From contig NC_051096.1 of NCBI RefSeq assembly GCF_901709675.1, positions 6,103,001 through 6,167,000 on the forward strand: a stretch of DNA of 64,000 nucleotides, given 5' to 3'. The stretch's first letter is position 1. Each line of letters starts with the position of its first letter. This DNA is from Syngnathus acus. Taxonomy: Eukaryota; Chordata; Actinopteri; Syngnathiformes; Syngnathidae. This document shows positions 37,601 to 47,800 of the stretch, piece by piece. The notes below the pieces were generated by a model, which saw nothing but the letters and a program-made list of their open reading frames with translations, ran no database searches and was not told the origin of the DNA. The position numbers and the translations under genes are program-made.

Positions 37601-40600
37601 CCAACGAGGTTTTCAAACTACTTTTAGGGTTTCTAAGATTGGGGTTTCTAACTAGGCTTTCAAAACTAGGGTTAGGGTTTTCGACTAGGGTTTCCAAAGT
37701 TAGGGTTAGGGTTAGGATTAGGGTTGGGGTTAGGGTTTCTAACTAGGCTTTCAAAACTAGGGTTAGGGTTAGGGTTAGAGTTAGGGTTAGGGTTACTAAC
37801 TAGGCTTTCAAAACTAGAGTTAGGGTTAGGGTTAGGGTTTCTAACTAGGCTTTCAAAACTAGGGTTAGGGTTTCCGACTAGGGTTTCCAAGGAGTTTTGC
37901 CATCGCTAATTAGGGTTTCAAACTAGGCTCAGGGTTTCCGACTAGGGTTTTAAACCAAGGTTAGGGTTTCAAACTAGCTTTAAAGCTAGGGTTAGGGTTT
38001 CCAACGAGGGTTTCAAACTACTTTTATGGTTTCTAAGATCAGGGTTTCTAACTAGGCTTTCAAAACGAGGGTTAGGGTTTCCGACCAGGGTTTCCAAGGA
38101 GTTTTGCCATTGCTAATTAGGGTTTCAAACTAGGGTTAGGGTTTCCGACTAGGGTTTTAAACCAAGGTTAGGGTTACAAACTAGGTTTTAAAGCTAGGCT
38201 TAAGGTTTCCAACGAGGCTTTCAAACTACTTTTAGGGTTTCTAAGATTAGGGTTTCTAACTAGGCTTTCAAAACTAGGGTTAGGGTTTTCGACTAGGGTT
38301 TCCAAAATTAGGGTTAGGATTAGGGTTGGGGTTAGGGTTTCTAACTAGGCTTTCAAAACTAGGGTTAGGGTTAGACTTAGAGTTAGGGTTAGGGTTAGGG
38401 TTAGGGTTAGAGTTAGAGTTAGGGTTAGGGTTACTAACTAGGCTTTCAAAACTAGAGTTAGGGTTAGGGTTTCTAACTAGGCTTTCAAAACTAGGGTTAG
38501 GGTTTCCGACTAGGGTTTCCAAGGAGTTTTGCCATCGCTAATTAGGGTTTCAAACTAGGCTCAGGGTTTCCGACTAGGGTTTTAAACCAAGGTTAGGGTT
38601 TCAAACTAGGTTTTAAAGCTAGGGTTAGGGTTTCCAACGAGGGTTTCAAACTACTTTTAGGGTTTCTAAGATCAGGGTTTCTAACTAGGCTTTCAAAACT
38701 AGGGTTAGGGTTTTCGACTAGGGTTTCCAAAATTAGGGTTAGGATTAGGGTTGGGGTTAGGGTTTCTAACTAGGCTTTCAAAACTAGGGTTAGGGTTAGA
38801 CTTAGAGTTAGGGTTAGGGTTAGGGTTAGGGTTAGGGTTAGAGTTAGAGTTAGGGTTAGGGTTACTAACTAGGCTTTCAAAACTAGAGTTAGGGTTAGGG
38901 TTTCTAACTAGGCTTTCAAAACTAGGGTTAGGGTTTCCGACTAGGGTTTCCAAGGAGTTTTGCCATCGCTAATTAGGGTTTCAAACTAGGCTCAGGGTTT
39001 CCGACTAGGGTTTTAAACCAAGGTTAGGGTTTCAAACTAGGTTTTAAAGCTAGGGTTAGGGTTTCCAACGAGGGTTTCAAACTACTTTTAGGGTTTCTAA
39101 GATTGGGGTTTCTAACTAGGCTTTCAAAACTAGGGTTAGGGTTTTCGACTAGGGTTTCCAAAATTAGGGTTAGGATTAGGGTTGGGGTTAGGGTTTCTAA
39201 CTAGGCTTTCAAAACGAGGGTTAGGGTTAGGGTTAGAGTTAGAGTTAGAGTTAGGGTTAGAGTTAGGGTTAGGGTTAGGGTTACTAACTAGGCTTTCAAA
39301 ACTAGAGTTAGGGTTAGGGTTTCTAACTAGGCTTTCAAAACTAGGGTTAGGGTTTCCGACTAGGGTTTCCAAGGAGTTTTGCCATCGCTAATTAGGGTTT
39401 CAAACTAGGCTCAGGGTTTCCGACTAGGGTTTTAAACCAAGGTTAGGGTTTCAAACTAGGTTTTAAAGCTAGGGTTAGGGTTTCCAACGAAGGTTTCAAA
39501 CTACTTTTAGGGTTTCTAAGATTAGGGTTTCTAACTAGGCTTTCAAAACGAGGGTTAGGGTTTCCGACCAGGGTTTCCAAGGAGTTTTGCCATTGCTATT
39601 TAGGGTTTCAAACTAGGGTTAGGGTTTCCGACTAGGGTTTTAAACGAAGGTTAGGGTTACAAACTTGGTTTTAATGCTAGGGTTAGGGTTTCCAACGAGG
39701 GTTTCAAACTACTTTTATGGTTTCTAAGATCAGGGTTTCTAACTAGGCTTTCAAAACTAGGGTTAGGGTTTCCGACCAGGGTTTCCAAGGAGTTTTGCCA
39801 TTGCTAATTAGGGTTTCAAGCTAGGGTTAGGGTTTCCGACTAGGGTTTTAAATCAAGGTTAGGGTTACAAACTAGGGGTGTAAATCGCGGGTTTTGTAAC
39901 GATACGATATCATATCGATACAAAGAACCACGATACAATATTTGCCGATATCTTAAAGCCTGCTGTGATTCATTCACGATACATCACGATATAGTGCTCT
40001 ACGATCGATATAGAACAATATCCTGATTTATAACAATTCATACGCAAAATCAACAACGTACTGCAAACTCTTTATTTAGGAAATTACAAAGTGCTTCCAA
40101 ACGAATGACTTGAAGCCCAAAGGGGAGCGAATTTCCTCGTCTTCTTGGACAGACACTAGCCATAGCACCAGCCCAGGAGCCGCGTAGTTGTCGGCTCCCC
40201 TTTCACGTGCCTGCTCTGCTCTGCTCACAACACGCCGCGTACTGCTCCCGGAAAGAGGAAGCAAGCAACAATGAACTGGATTTCAAAATAAAGTCGTGTC
40301 TAATGTCCGAGGTCAAAAACGGGCGATATAGATCGATGTTTACGTTTAGCATCGATGCCAACAAATCGTAGAGCATTATATCGATTAATCGATGTGTATC
40401 GATGAATCGTTACACCCCTAGTTTCCAGTGATTTGCAGCACAGTGTGTACTAACCACGCTGGCCATTGTTTTCAGCCAAGTTTACACTTGTTATCTCAAA
40501 AAAAAAAAAACCTGCCACTAAATCATGTTGCTGGGCAACTGTTATTATAACTGGCTGCTAACAAGCGGTGTGTCTTGAGGCAGCTTGTGTTAAGTAAAAA

Positions 40601-40793
40601 TAACTGAAGTGGTCCTTACATGAAATTGTACTGACATCTAGTGACATCTGGTTGTAGTTTGCAAAGACAAACAAATCCTTGCTAACTACATTTTGTCAAC
40701 AGAGATTGCAGGTTAATGTCCATTGGTGGAGGGGCTGATGAGGTCATGCTCGGAATCATCTGCAAATACATGGACATTCTACCCAGGAAGTGA
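25607..40793 (+). CDS. Mitochondrial acyl-CoA dehydrogenase, ACAD6-like
   Basis: FAD-dependent flavoprotein predicted to desaturate an acyl-CoA in mitochondria; substrate unknown. Nine exons: 25607-25804, 29396-29516, 32385-32513, 32986-33092, 33187-33354, 33443-33616, 34074-34235, 34310-34460, 40703-40793. Without lesions it would be about 433 residues. The Arg-rich, acid-free start (MALRGGSVLLNELVRIRPFY) suits a targeting peptide. Family motifs: VACLGVSEVGAGSDVS, GGKMWTTTGTQADWMCLLAN, KLGMWSSDTAQVFFEDVRVP, LQFWGGMGYTGDVLVSRFYR and SIGGGADEVMLGIICKYMDI. The MCAD-type YEGT glutamate is replaced by GGGA. The helix glutamate in QFQEERLWAVAN fits the LCAD/IVD placement of the base. It resembles worm acdh-6 and zebrafish acyl-CoA dehydrogenase 6-like proteins. 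Exon 3 carries three single-base indels (see findings). The last intron hosts a 5.8 kb transposon and telomere-like block. An in-frame ATG at 25583 would add MRNIIKTT; 25607 has the better Kozak context. Confidence 0.88.
25805..29395 (+). other. Dehydrogenase intron 1, nothing else recognised
   Basis: 3.6 kb of AT-rich intron with an A-run near 27100-27115. No coding exon, RNA gene or intact mobile element seen. Confidence 0.6.
29517..32384 (+). other. Dehydrogenase intron 2, nothing else recognised
   Basis: 2.9 kb of intron. No coding exon recognised. Contains a poly(T) near 31066-31079. Confidence 0.6.
34610..35147 (+). mobile_element. hAT-type MITE, left copy
   Basis: 538 bp with 11 bp perfect terminal inverted repeats (TAGGGGTGTAA / TTACACCCCTA) and GATCGATAT-rich subterminal sequence. 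No transposase frame. The left flank is unique intron DNA; the right flank is the telomere-like array. Nearly identical, and in the same orientation, to the copy at 39873-40420. Confidence 0.88.
35148..39872 (+). repeat. Telomere-like (TTAGGG) degenerate array with higher-order structure
   Basis: 4.7 kb built from TTAGGG runs and variants (TTAGAG, TTAGGA, TTGGGG, TTAGACT), interleaved with GGGTTTC- and CTAACTAGGCTTTCAAAACT-type spacers. The anchor AAGGAGTTTTGCCAT recurs at 35234, 35640, 36053, 36460, 36668, 37081, 37488, 37889, 38096, 38521, 38952, 39371, 39579 and 39787. Spacings repeat as about 410, 410, 405, 208. This gives three copies of a higher-order unit of 1434, 1428 and 1483 bp. Length differences within units come mostly from changes in TTAGGG copy number. 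Asn-Pro and Leu-Gly open frames across it are by-products of the repeat. Confidence 0.95.
39873..40420 (+). mobile_element. hAT-type MITE, right copy
   Basis: 548 bp with the same termini as the left copy. It differs by scattered substitutions and small insertions (for example an extra stretch near CTTGAAGCCCAAAG, and GACAGACAC for GACAC). The left flank is array sequence (GGTTACAAAC); the right flank is GTTTCCAG followed by unique intron DNA. Confidence 0.88.
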
Positions 40794-41349
40794 TGACAGG
40801 GGACGGTCTTCTATGATTTTCTCCATCAATTCCCTTGATAATGGGAACTTCTAAAACTAATTTTGAAAAACGTGAAAAAAAGTTAATCACCGAAGTGCTG
40901 TTCAGCCGACTCTTAAAAAGTATGTTCATTTTGACTGCATGAGGTAAGGCATACATGCAATTCGCATTTTGTAAATATTGATTCACCACTACACAATGGT
41001 TTTTGTTTTCTGTCAGTGTATTAAAAAACAAACAATGCCAGTTTTAATTGAAGGAAACACCTGATAAATGTTTAATGGTTAAAAAGATCATAAGAACAAT
41101 TATTTACATTGAGAACACATTTCATATTTTTGCTGCTTTCCCCCCCACCAATATAGTCTGTAATATAGCCATTCATTTCTGTGTAACACACACTGCAGTT
41201 GCTCTCAGTGTTATGCATAATTAACAAATTATAAGAACATACACGGATCCATTCCTCATTTCTGAACCATGGCACTGATTACTCAACTCGTAATCAGGTT
41301 ATTGTCTATATTTTGAGATGTGTGTTCAAAGTCCAACAGGTTCCAGCTG

Positions 41350-42139
41350 TCACCTCAACTTGATGAACCAGTAGAGTACAAAGAAGACAAAAAGGCAGAA
41401 GAGCAGCATGTAGCACAGCAGTTTGGTCTGACTGCCTCTGGACAGCTGTTTGACTCGGCCGATGGTGGCGCCGAGCAGGCCGCCCGTTGAGTCAAAGTCT
41501 GTATCCTAGTTGGGGACAGATGGAATTCTTCATTGAAACGATTCACTGTGTAGATGAGCAGATTACTTGCTTGTTTAATTGTTTAAACACGTACAAACAT
41601 TTTGTCTCCTTTGGGTGCTGACTGAAGAATTATTTACGTCCATATTTTTCCCATTAAGCATGCAGACTTCAACGAGTTTCATGTCAGCAGTGCTTTCATT
41701 TGACCCATGACAGTAAACTCACCATCTCGTCCAGCATTTTATTCTGATACTTCACTTCCGTTCCGATATCGATTGACAGCTGAAAACAAACATGCAGTCA
41801 ATTAGCATCATATCATATTTGAGACTTTTAGACGTTTGAACTTTCTTACGCTTTTCAAAGCGCTGACTTTAGCTCTCAGTCCCTCCTGGAGATGTTCATT
41901 TTCCTCTTCGTACACGCTGTATCCACTTGCGACATAGTTTCCAGAAGGTCCATCACCTAGAGCAAATTCAACCACGAGTGCGTCTTCATTCAGTTGACAT
42001 TCACTGGCAAATACATTTGGAAACCGACTAAATTTGATCAATGTGGGCCACTAGAAAGCGATTTTCACCTGCTAACTCGCCGATACAAAAAAAATCAGCA
42101 TGCAAACTTCATTTTCTTACCCAAGCCGGCGCGCCTCAT
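41350..42139 (-). CDS. bet1: BET1 ER-Golgi SNARE
   Basis: Qc-type SNARE for ER-to-Golgi vesicle fusion. Four exons on the minus strand: 42121-42139 (MRRAGL), 41850-41956 ([20 protein letters not shown]..), 41723-41779 ([19 protein letters not shown]) and 41350-41505 ([20 protein letters not shown].. then stop). About 112 residues, against 118 in human. The SNARE helix spans roughly residues 25-85. The C-terminal anchor [20 protein letters not shown] is followed by KLR, as in human BET1 (FIIYWIIKLR). All phases fit and there is no lesion. It converges with the dehydrogenase gene, about 560 bp between the two stop codons. Exon 1 is open in frame upstream for another 69 codons, which I take as chance. 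Confidence 0.93.
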
Positions 42140-42420
42140 TGCGAAATAATGGTTAACACTGTCTAGGAGTCTTTGAGTGAGTGATGAAAACCACAACACA
42201 TGTATTTTGTAGCGTGTTGTAAATCTATCTGGACACGTATTTGGTGGAGTGTTGTCAGTCAATCTGTCGCTTCCTTTGCTCGTCACCAGAGGCCACGTCA
42301 TCGAACAGAGCACGACGAGGACCAAAAAGCGAACGCTACATTGCATTGCAGGTGGGGGATAACCGCGCGTATGCTGTGGTAGAGGATATATAAAGTAATT
42401 TCCTCCACAAACATTTATGT

Positions 42421-43641
42421 ATCTCAGAATTGGGCTCCAGCACCTTGTGGATGAGGAAGCAATAAGAAAACTTCAAGCGACTCTGGAGGACTTCACCCTG
42501 GACACAACAGATAGACACGATAGAATACATAGAGAGAGTTTGTCAACTTTGGTACACTTTATTTGTGATAAAACAAATACATCCATGGACACAACGAAAA
42601 ATGTTTAATTCAATGATTTCTTCTTTTATTAATAAAGATGATTTGTTGACCAGGAGACCTCCGCTTGAAGGCTGATAGTTTGTCTGAATGGCTTTGGAAC
42701 CTGCAACACATACAATTTACTGTATAAAGTTTGATGTCAATATCAAATATCACCGTCGTAACTGGCATCGTTATTTTGAGGATGATATCGATTCCGTATC
42801 AAACGCCTTTTGCGATATCGATCCGTATCAATTTTGAAATCGATACCAGCTTAAAAAAGGCGTTTGATACGGAATCGATATCATCCACAAAATCAACTGG
42901 CATCATTATTTTGAGGATGATATCGATTCCGTATCAAACGCCTTTTTTAAGCTGGTATCGATTTCAAAATTGATACGGATCGATAGCAGTTTCCGGGAGC
43001 GATATCGATCCGTATCAATTTTGAAATCGATACCACCTTAAAAAGGCGTTTGATACGGAATCGATATCATCCTCAAAATAACGATGGCAGTTATCAGTTT
43101 CCAGGAGTGATATCGATCCGTATCAATTTTGAAATCGATACCAGCTTAAAAAGGCGTTTGATACGGAATCGATATCATCCTCAAAATAACGATGCCAGTT
43201 GATATCAGTTTCCAGAAGTGATATCGATCCGTATCAATTTTGAAATCGATACCAGCTTTAAAAGGCGTTTGATACGGCATCGATATCATTTTGATATTGA
43301 CATCAAACTTTATACAGTAAATTGTATGTGTTGCAGGTTCCAAAGCCATTCAGACAAACTATCAGCCTTCAAGCGGAGTTCTCCTGGTCAACAAATCATC
43401 TTTATTAATAAAAGAAGAAATCATTGGATTAAACATTTTTCGTTGTGTCCATGGATGTATTTGTTTTATCACAAATAAAGTGTACCAAAGTTGACAAACT
43501 CTATGTATTCTATGAAAACTCTATGCCCCCTCGTGTCTATCTGTTGTGTCCAGGGTGAAGTCCCAAGAGTCTCCTGCAACAACGCTTGAAGTTTTCTTGT
43601 TGCTTCCTCATCCACAAGGTGCTGGAGCCCAATTCTGAGAT
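42421..43641. repeat. 1.2 kb foldback (long inverted repeat)
   Basis: The left arm begins ATCTCAGAATTGGGCTCCAG at 42421 and the right arm ends with its reverse complement at 43641. The arms match with few differences through CATCCATGGACACAACGAAA, CTTTTATTAATAAA and ACTGTATAAAGTTTGATGTC down to about 42755 and 43300. The centre is a palindromic minisatellite. I see no standard terminal motif, target duplication or transposase, so it is not assigned to a known element class. It starts about 280 bases upstream of BET1. Confidence 0.88.
42784..43285. repeat. Palindromic minisatellite core of the foldback
   Basis: Alternating, mutually complementary units built from GATATCGATTCCGTATCAAA, CGCCTTTTT, AGCTGGTATCGATTTCAAAA and TTGATACGGATCGATATC-like segments, repeated several times in both orientations. 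Spacers of CAGTTTCCAGGAGTGATATC type separate them. Confidence 0.85.
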
Positions 43642-43734
43642 AGGAGTGGAAGAAATAAAACTTAGACGGTATGATCTTAGACATTGCTTTGCACAATCCT
43701 TATAACTTCGTCTTTTGTTCATTTTTCCTAATCT

Positions 43735-44046
43735 CTGCAGGCAACAAGAAACATGAACAGCTTCCTGTTATTGGAGCCTTGAACACTTGGTGCCAGAAAA
43801 CTACTCCTTCGCACTGGTAAGAAAACATTGTCTGTACAATTATTTGACGTAACTTTTGACTTACAAGATCTCTTTTTGTCTTAGGTCCACACGCTGACTT
43901 GTCCACATCCTACTGGCCGACCGACCACTTTTTGTTTTAGGTCCACACTGATTGTCCACTGGCCAACCACCACACGGCAACGAGCAGACTGCCATCCAAC
44001 TTGTAACTTGTTTATGACTGAATGTTTACTCTGCAAAAGAAATAAA
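43735..44046 (+). other. Spliced-looking non-coding tail with poly(A) signal
   Basis: An acceptor-like AATCTCTGCAG near 43740 precedes about 80 bases ending CACTG then GTAAGAAA. A second acceptor-like TTTTTGTCTTAG precedes GTCCACACGCTGACTTG. AATAAA lies at 44041-44046. There is no long reading frame. It could be the 3' part of a non-coding transcript that starts divergently from BET1 (TATATAAAG near 42390) and crosses the foldback, or chance signals. Confidence 0.3.
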
Positions 44047-44554
44047 GCTTTATTTGAAACAACACTTAAACTCTCACCTTTTTAACATGAAAACAAATTT
44101 AAAAAGTTTTTTTTTAAAAAGGATTTTTTTTTCCTGGGATTTTTTTTAGGGAAAAAAACCTAGAAAGGGGTGGGACTAAAACTACAATACTGCTTCGTGA
44201 TTCGCCAATTTCATTGGAAGTGGGTGGGGAAATGAGAATAAATGGCTGTGATTGGTTGAAAGGTTGAACTTGTGTCCATGGCAGTGACTAAAGGCAAACC
44301 TCACCTCAAGACTTCAGACAGCTTTCAAACACGCAAGTCCCAATGTTGTAACCACCTAGCATGAAAGACATCAAATAAGCTAAGCATATTTACTCATAAA
44401 ACACAAAGACTTGCATTCCAGTTGAACAATTTATTGGACAGAAATCCAATTTGAAAACATTTGAGCAGTCAATGTTTGCGTGGAACTAATTTAGTTGCAC
44501 ACAAATATTGACGATAGGCTGTGCAGCTCAAGTGCTTGACAAGCTCAGTTGTGA

Positions 44555-44885
44555 TGTCACTTGTAATGACACAATTGCCACCAGGGGAAGGTGAGCATAT
44601 GCAAACAGCTGACGTGTGACAAAAACTAAGTGGCAGGTACTGCACATCATCATCACACTTCTGGACATGGTTTTCAATGACAGTGCGGCAAACCAAGTTA
44701 GTTATTAAAATCTATACTCATGACTAACTTGGTTTGCATCGTTGTCATTGAAAACACTTTCAGAAGTGTGTGATGATGACGTTGTGCAGTACCTGGCACT
44801 TAGTTTTTGTCCCAATGAGCGATATCAGCTGGTTGGATGTGCTCACCTTCCCCCTGGTGGCACTTGTGTGCCATTAGAAGTGACA
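44555..44885. repeat. Second, older inverted repeat
   Basis: Arms of about 150-160 bases (44555-44702 and 44723-44885) are imperfect reverse complements, with a perfect 15-base inner stem GCAAACCAAGTTAGT at 44688-44702 against 44723-44737 and a 20-base loop. The arms share ATGATGATG, CAGTACCTG, CACTTAGTTTTTGTC and GGTGAGCA. Length differences that are not multiples of three argue against coding. Confidence 0.7.
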
Positions 44886-47800
44886 GGAGAGGTGGGTGAA
44901 CTCACAGCCACCTTGTGCTGCAATGAGACATTGTACATCAGCTCCTCAAACGCAACACTGCATACTCACATCACATGTCCAATAGCAGGTCCCACGAAGC
45001 TGTTGGCTGGCTGCACCGTTGGGCCCCAAACCTCTCCTATCCTATCCTGTCAAGCAGGGGAAAAAAAAAAAAAGAGTCAGTGTGCCCTCTACTGGGCAGT
45101 GGGCACCCATTGCAGTACGAGCTTCTGTGGCTCTAAAAGCGTTCACGCAGAATAGACGTCAAAATCAACCACCTCTGTCAAACAGTTCAGTTAGCTCCGC
45201 CCCGACTGACTGAGGGGTGAACGTTTGTAATCTCGATGTTTTAAAGTGTTCAAAATGCTTGACTGATGGTCAAACGACAAAAAATAATAAACTTGATATT
45301 ATAATACATTTTCATTATAATACTTTATCTTCCACAACCACTTAGCACTGATTAAAATTATATTTAGAAAATATTTAGTCTCGTTCGACCGTGCTGGTGA
45401 ACCTAATATTTTGACCCTCCCTAGTCACCAGGAGCATAATGCTCCATAGAAGGGAAAAAGAAGGCATACATAGGGAGCAAGTCGTACCTTAGGAGAACAT
45501 TTGGCGGTGAGACGTGCAGGTAGACGACCAGCAGCCGACGTGGAGATTCCACATTAGCTTTAGCGTGGAAAACATACAAAACAACGTTGAAGTCAAACGC
45601 TTTCGTTGATTCACGAATGATTGACAGCTGAGTGCCACTTGTGGGCGTGCTAGCTAACAACAAGCCACCTTTGTTATTGTTTTACAATAGCTAGCGAGCT
45701 TCAAGTGAAGTAATAACAAAATCGAGAAGCTCGTAATTAAGTCCCTAAATTGTGTACATACACGTATTTACAGATAAACGGCAACTAGAAAGCTTGAAAA
45801 TGTTTACATTACCTGCTCAGGTCACTCGAAGACCTGGCTCAGTGAACCGGAAGTTGTACGGCACCGAGAAAGGTCATTTGAAATGGACACAAAGGGGCGT
45901 GTTTGACAACTTGCGTTCAAGTGTAACGACTCGAACAAGAACAAAAAAACGACACTACCGCGTCGTGTATGCAAGAGGAGGAGAAAATGCATCCAGCGCA
46001 TTTGTTCAACATTTCAACCAGAAGAGGATGCTGCTGTCTCACTCATGAAGCAAAAGGGACAACGGCCGGCGGACGGGCCAATGCTTTGTCTGAAAACAAA
46101 AACCAAGAGAAGAAAAAAAAAAAAAAAATCAGGAGTTGATTTGTTCCCTTAAGAAAGGTGTTTTTTTGTTTTGTTTTTTAGCAAATAACCTATAGTTAGT
46201 GTATCATAAATTGGGAATTGATTTTTGATACTCTTTAATGCTGCATCCAAGTTGATATTTACATTTTAACACTGGTTTTAAGTTTACATAGAGAGTCCCC
46301 CCCATTTTCTTTTTTCTTCTGCAGATGAGGATGTCCCTCAAAAGTATTATGAGAGCCTTTCTAGAACTTGACTAGTTTGAAACATTTTTGTCCCATTTCA
46401 ATAAGAGTGGCCAAGAAAGCGACTTCTTGAACCTTGTTTCCGTCATGCCAGCACAGTGCTGTCGTGGTTGGCATGTCACGTAAACTGGAAAGTGTACTAG
46501 GCGGTCATCTCGTAAGACAAAAAAAACAAATTAAACCAAATAAACCGTTGACTCCTGATGTTAATGTCCACGTAACATGCTCAAGAGACAATCCTGCAAT
46601 TTGTGTGTGTGTGCATCCAAAATGTGTATAAATGAGAGTGCGTCAGCCAAAGGTAATACAAAGACAGTTGAGAGGCATAAAGAGAAGGCCAAAGAAACTA
46701 GTGAGAAAAGCAGAGCGAGGGAATGAGGACGAGTCCAGGAGGAGCGAAAGAGAGAGAGAGAGCAAGACAACGTGGCAACAGCTTGTGCCTCATAGGAGAG
46801 GAGAGGACTGTGGGTTCACATGAGCTTGAGTGCCCTGTGTCTAAAAGATTATAAAATGCTCTTACATACTGTCACCATCAAGCAAGATTAGTATCAATGT
46901 CTAATATTGGACAAAGTTGTTCTCCAGACTATTGGTAAAAATCATCAGTCTAATGAGAGCAAACTGTTTGTGTTATAAATGCACAAGCCTCTAACAGACT
47001 TTATCAGAAAAATCACGTTGTCCCATTTAGATGGAACTTCCTGTTTAGTTGGAAAAAAAAAATAGAGATATTGCAAAGTTGATCTGCAGTAGTCTGGTGA
47101 GCAGGCCAGGGCATACACCGCCTCTCACCTTATGTCAACTGGCATGGACTCCAGGTCAAAGATAACACGCTGCAGAAAATGGATGTTGAACGTGCAGCTG
47201 ATTTCCAATATTGCCTGTAGGGATAAAACACCCAATTAAATTTGGACAAAATGGGAATAAGGAAATTCTTTACAAATGGCTATTTTATGAACGAGCATAT
47301 ACAAAATAAATTTGTTTCCATCATTCAAAGCTTTGCTGTCTTCTTGCATGCATGTCCATTTATTAGTAGTCGCGACTGGTGAATGTGAAGTCGTGAAATG
47401 GGGCAAATTTGTGACAACTGGATGGGACCCCTTGGTGTCATGTTGGAAAGAACTTTCTAAAGAAACATCGACTTGCTGCAGAGCAGATGGCGGGTAATTG
47501 AGGGCTTCACCTCTCTTTGGCAATTGCAGACTTTATTGCAGCCGAAATGGGGGGATTCGCTCAACGGGCAATCGCAGGACACGTGCCTGTAAAGACAAGC
47601 TAGCTGGAGAGCCACTGTCGGAAATTACAGGTGTCAAGATGATGACTTTCACCCTTGTACACTGTGCACCTGCATGCTTGTATTTGTTTGGGATTTGAAA
47701 ATGGTTAGAAGAGTGTATGCTAACTGTAAGATGCTAATTGCATCCAGCCAATCAGAAAATTAGCAAGGGTGGATTTGAGGAAAGTGAAGGAAGGGTGGGA

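Larger units (their letters stand above)
34602..40428. mobile_element. Composite block: hAT MITE, telomere-like array, hAT MITE, one outer target-site duplication
   Basis: GTTTCCAG at 34602-34609 and again at 40421-40428 flanks a 5811 bp block that begins TAGGGGTGTAA and ends TTACACCCCTA. Eight-base duplications are the hAT-superfamily signature. Each inner boundary (MITE 1 right, MITE 2 left) joins array sequence instead and shows no matching duplication. The block lies in the last intron of the dehydrogenase gene. Confidence 0.85.

Noticed and set aside
35417-39391. Many open frames encoding Asn-Pro and Leu-Gly repeats on both strands
   Set aside because: They follow directly from six-base TTAGGG units without stops in two frames. 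The same frame recurs with every repeat unit. No promoter or codon evidence.
35148-39872. CRISPR-like array
   Set aside because: The spacers are not unique, the repeats are telomere-like and the context is a vertebrate intron.
42095-42346. In-frame 69-codon upstream extension of BET1 beginning MQCSVRFLVLVVLCSM, signal-peptide-like
   Set aside because: BET1 is a tail-anchored SNARE that starts at MRRAGL in other vertebrates. The extension has no homology I recognise and is probably 5'UTR open by chance.
44742-45155. 137-codon open frame with many cysteines (CNETLYISSSNATLHTHITC)
   Set aside because: It begins in an inverted repeat arm and ends in a poly(A)-derived lysine run. No splice or family support.
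45752-46048. 98-codon basic open frame
   Set aside because: Considered as a small basic protein, but no recognised family, no promoter or poly(A) context.
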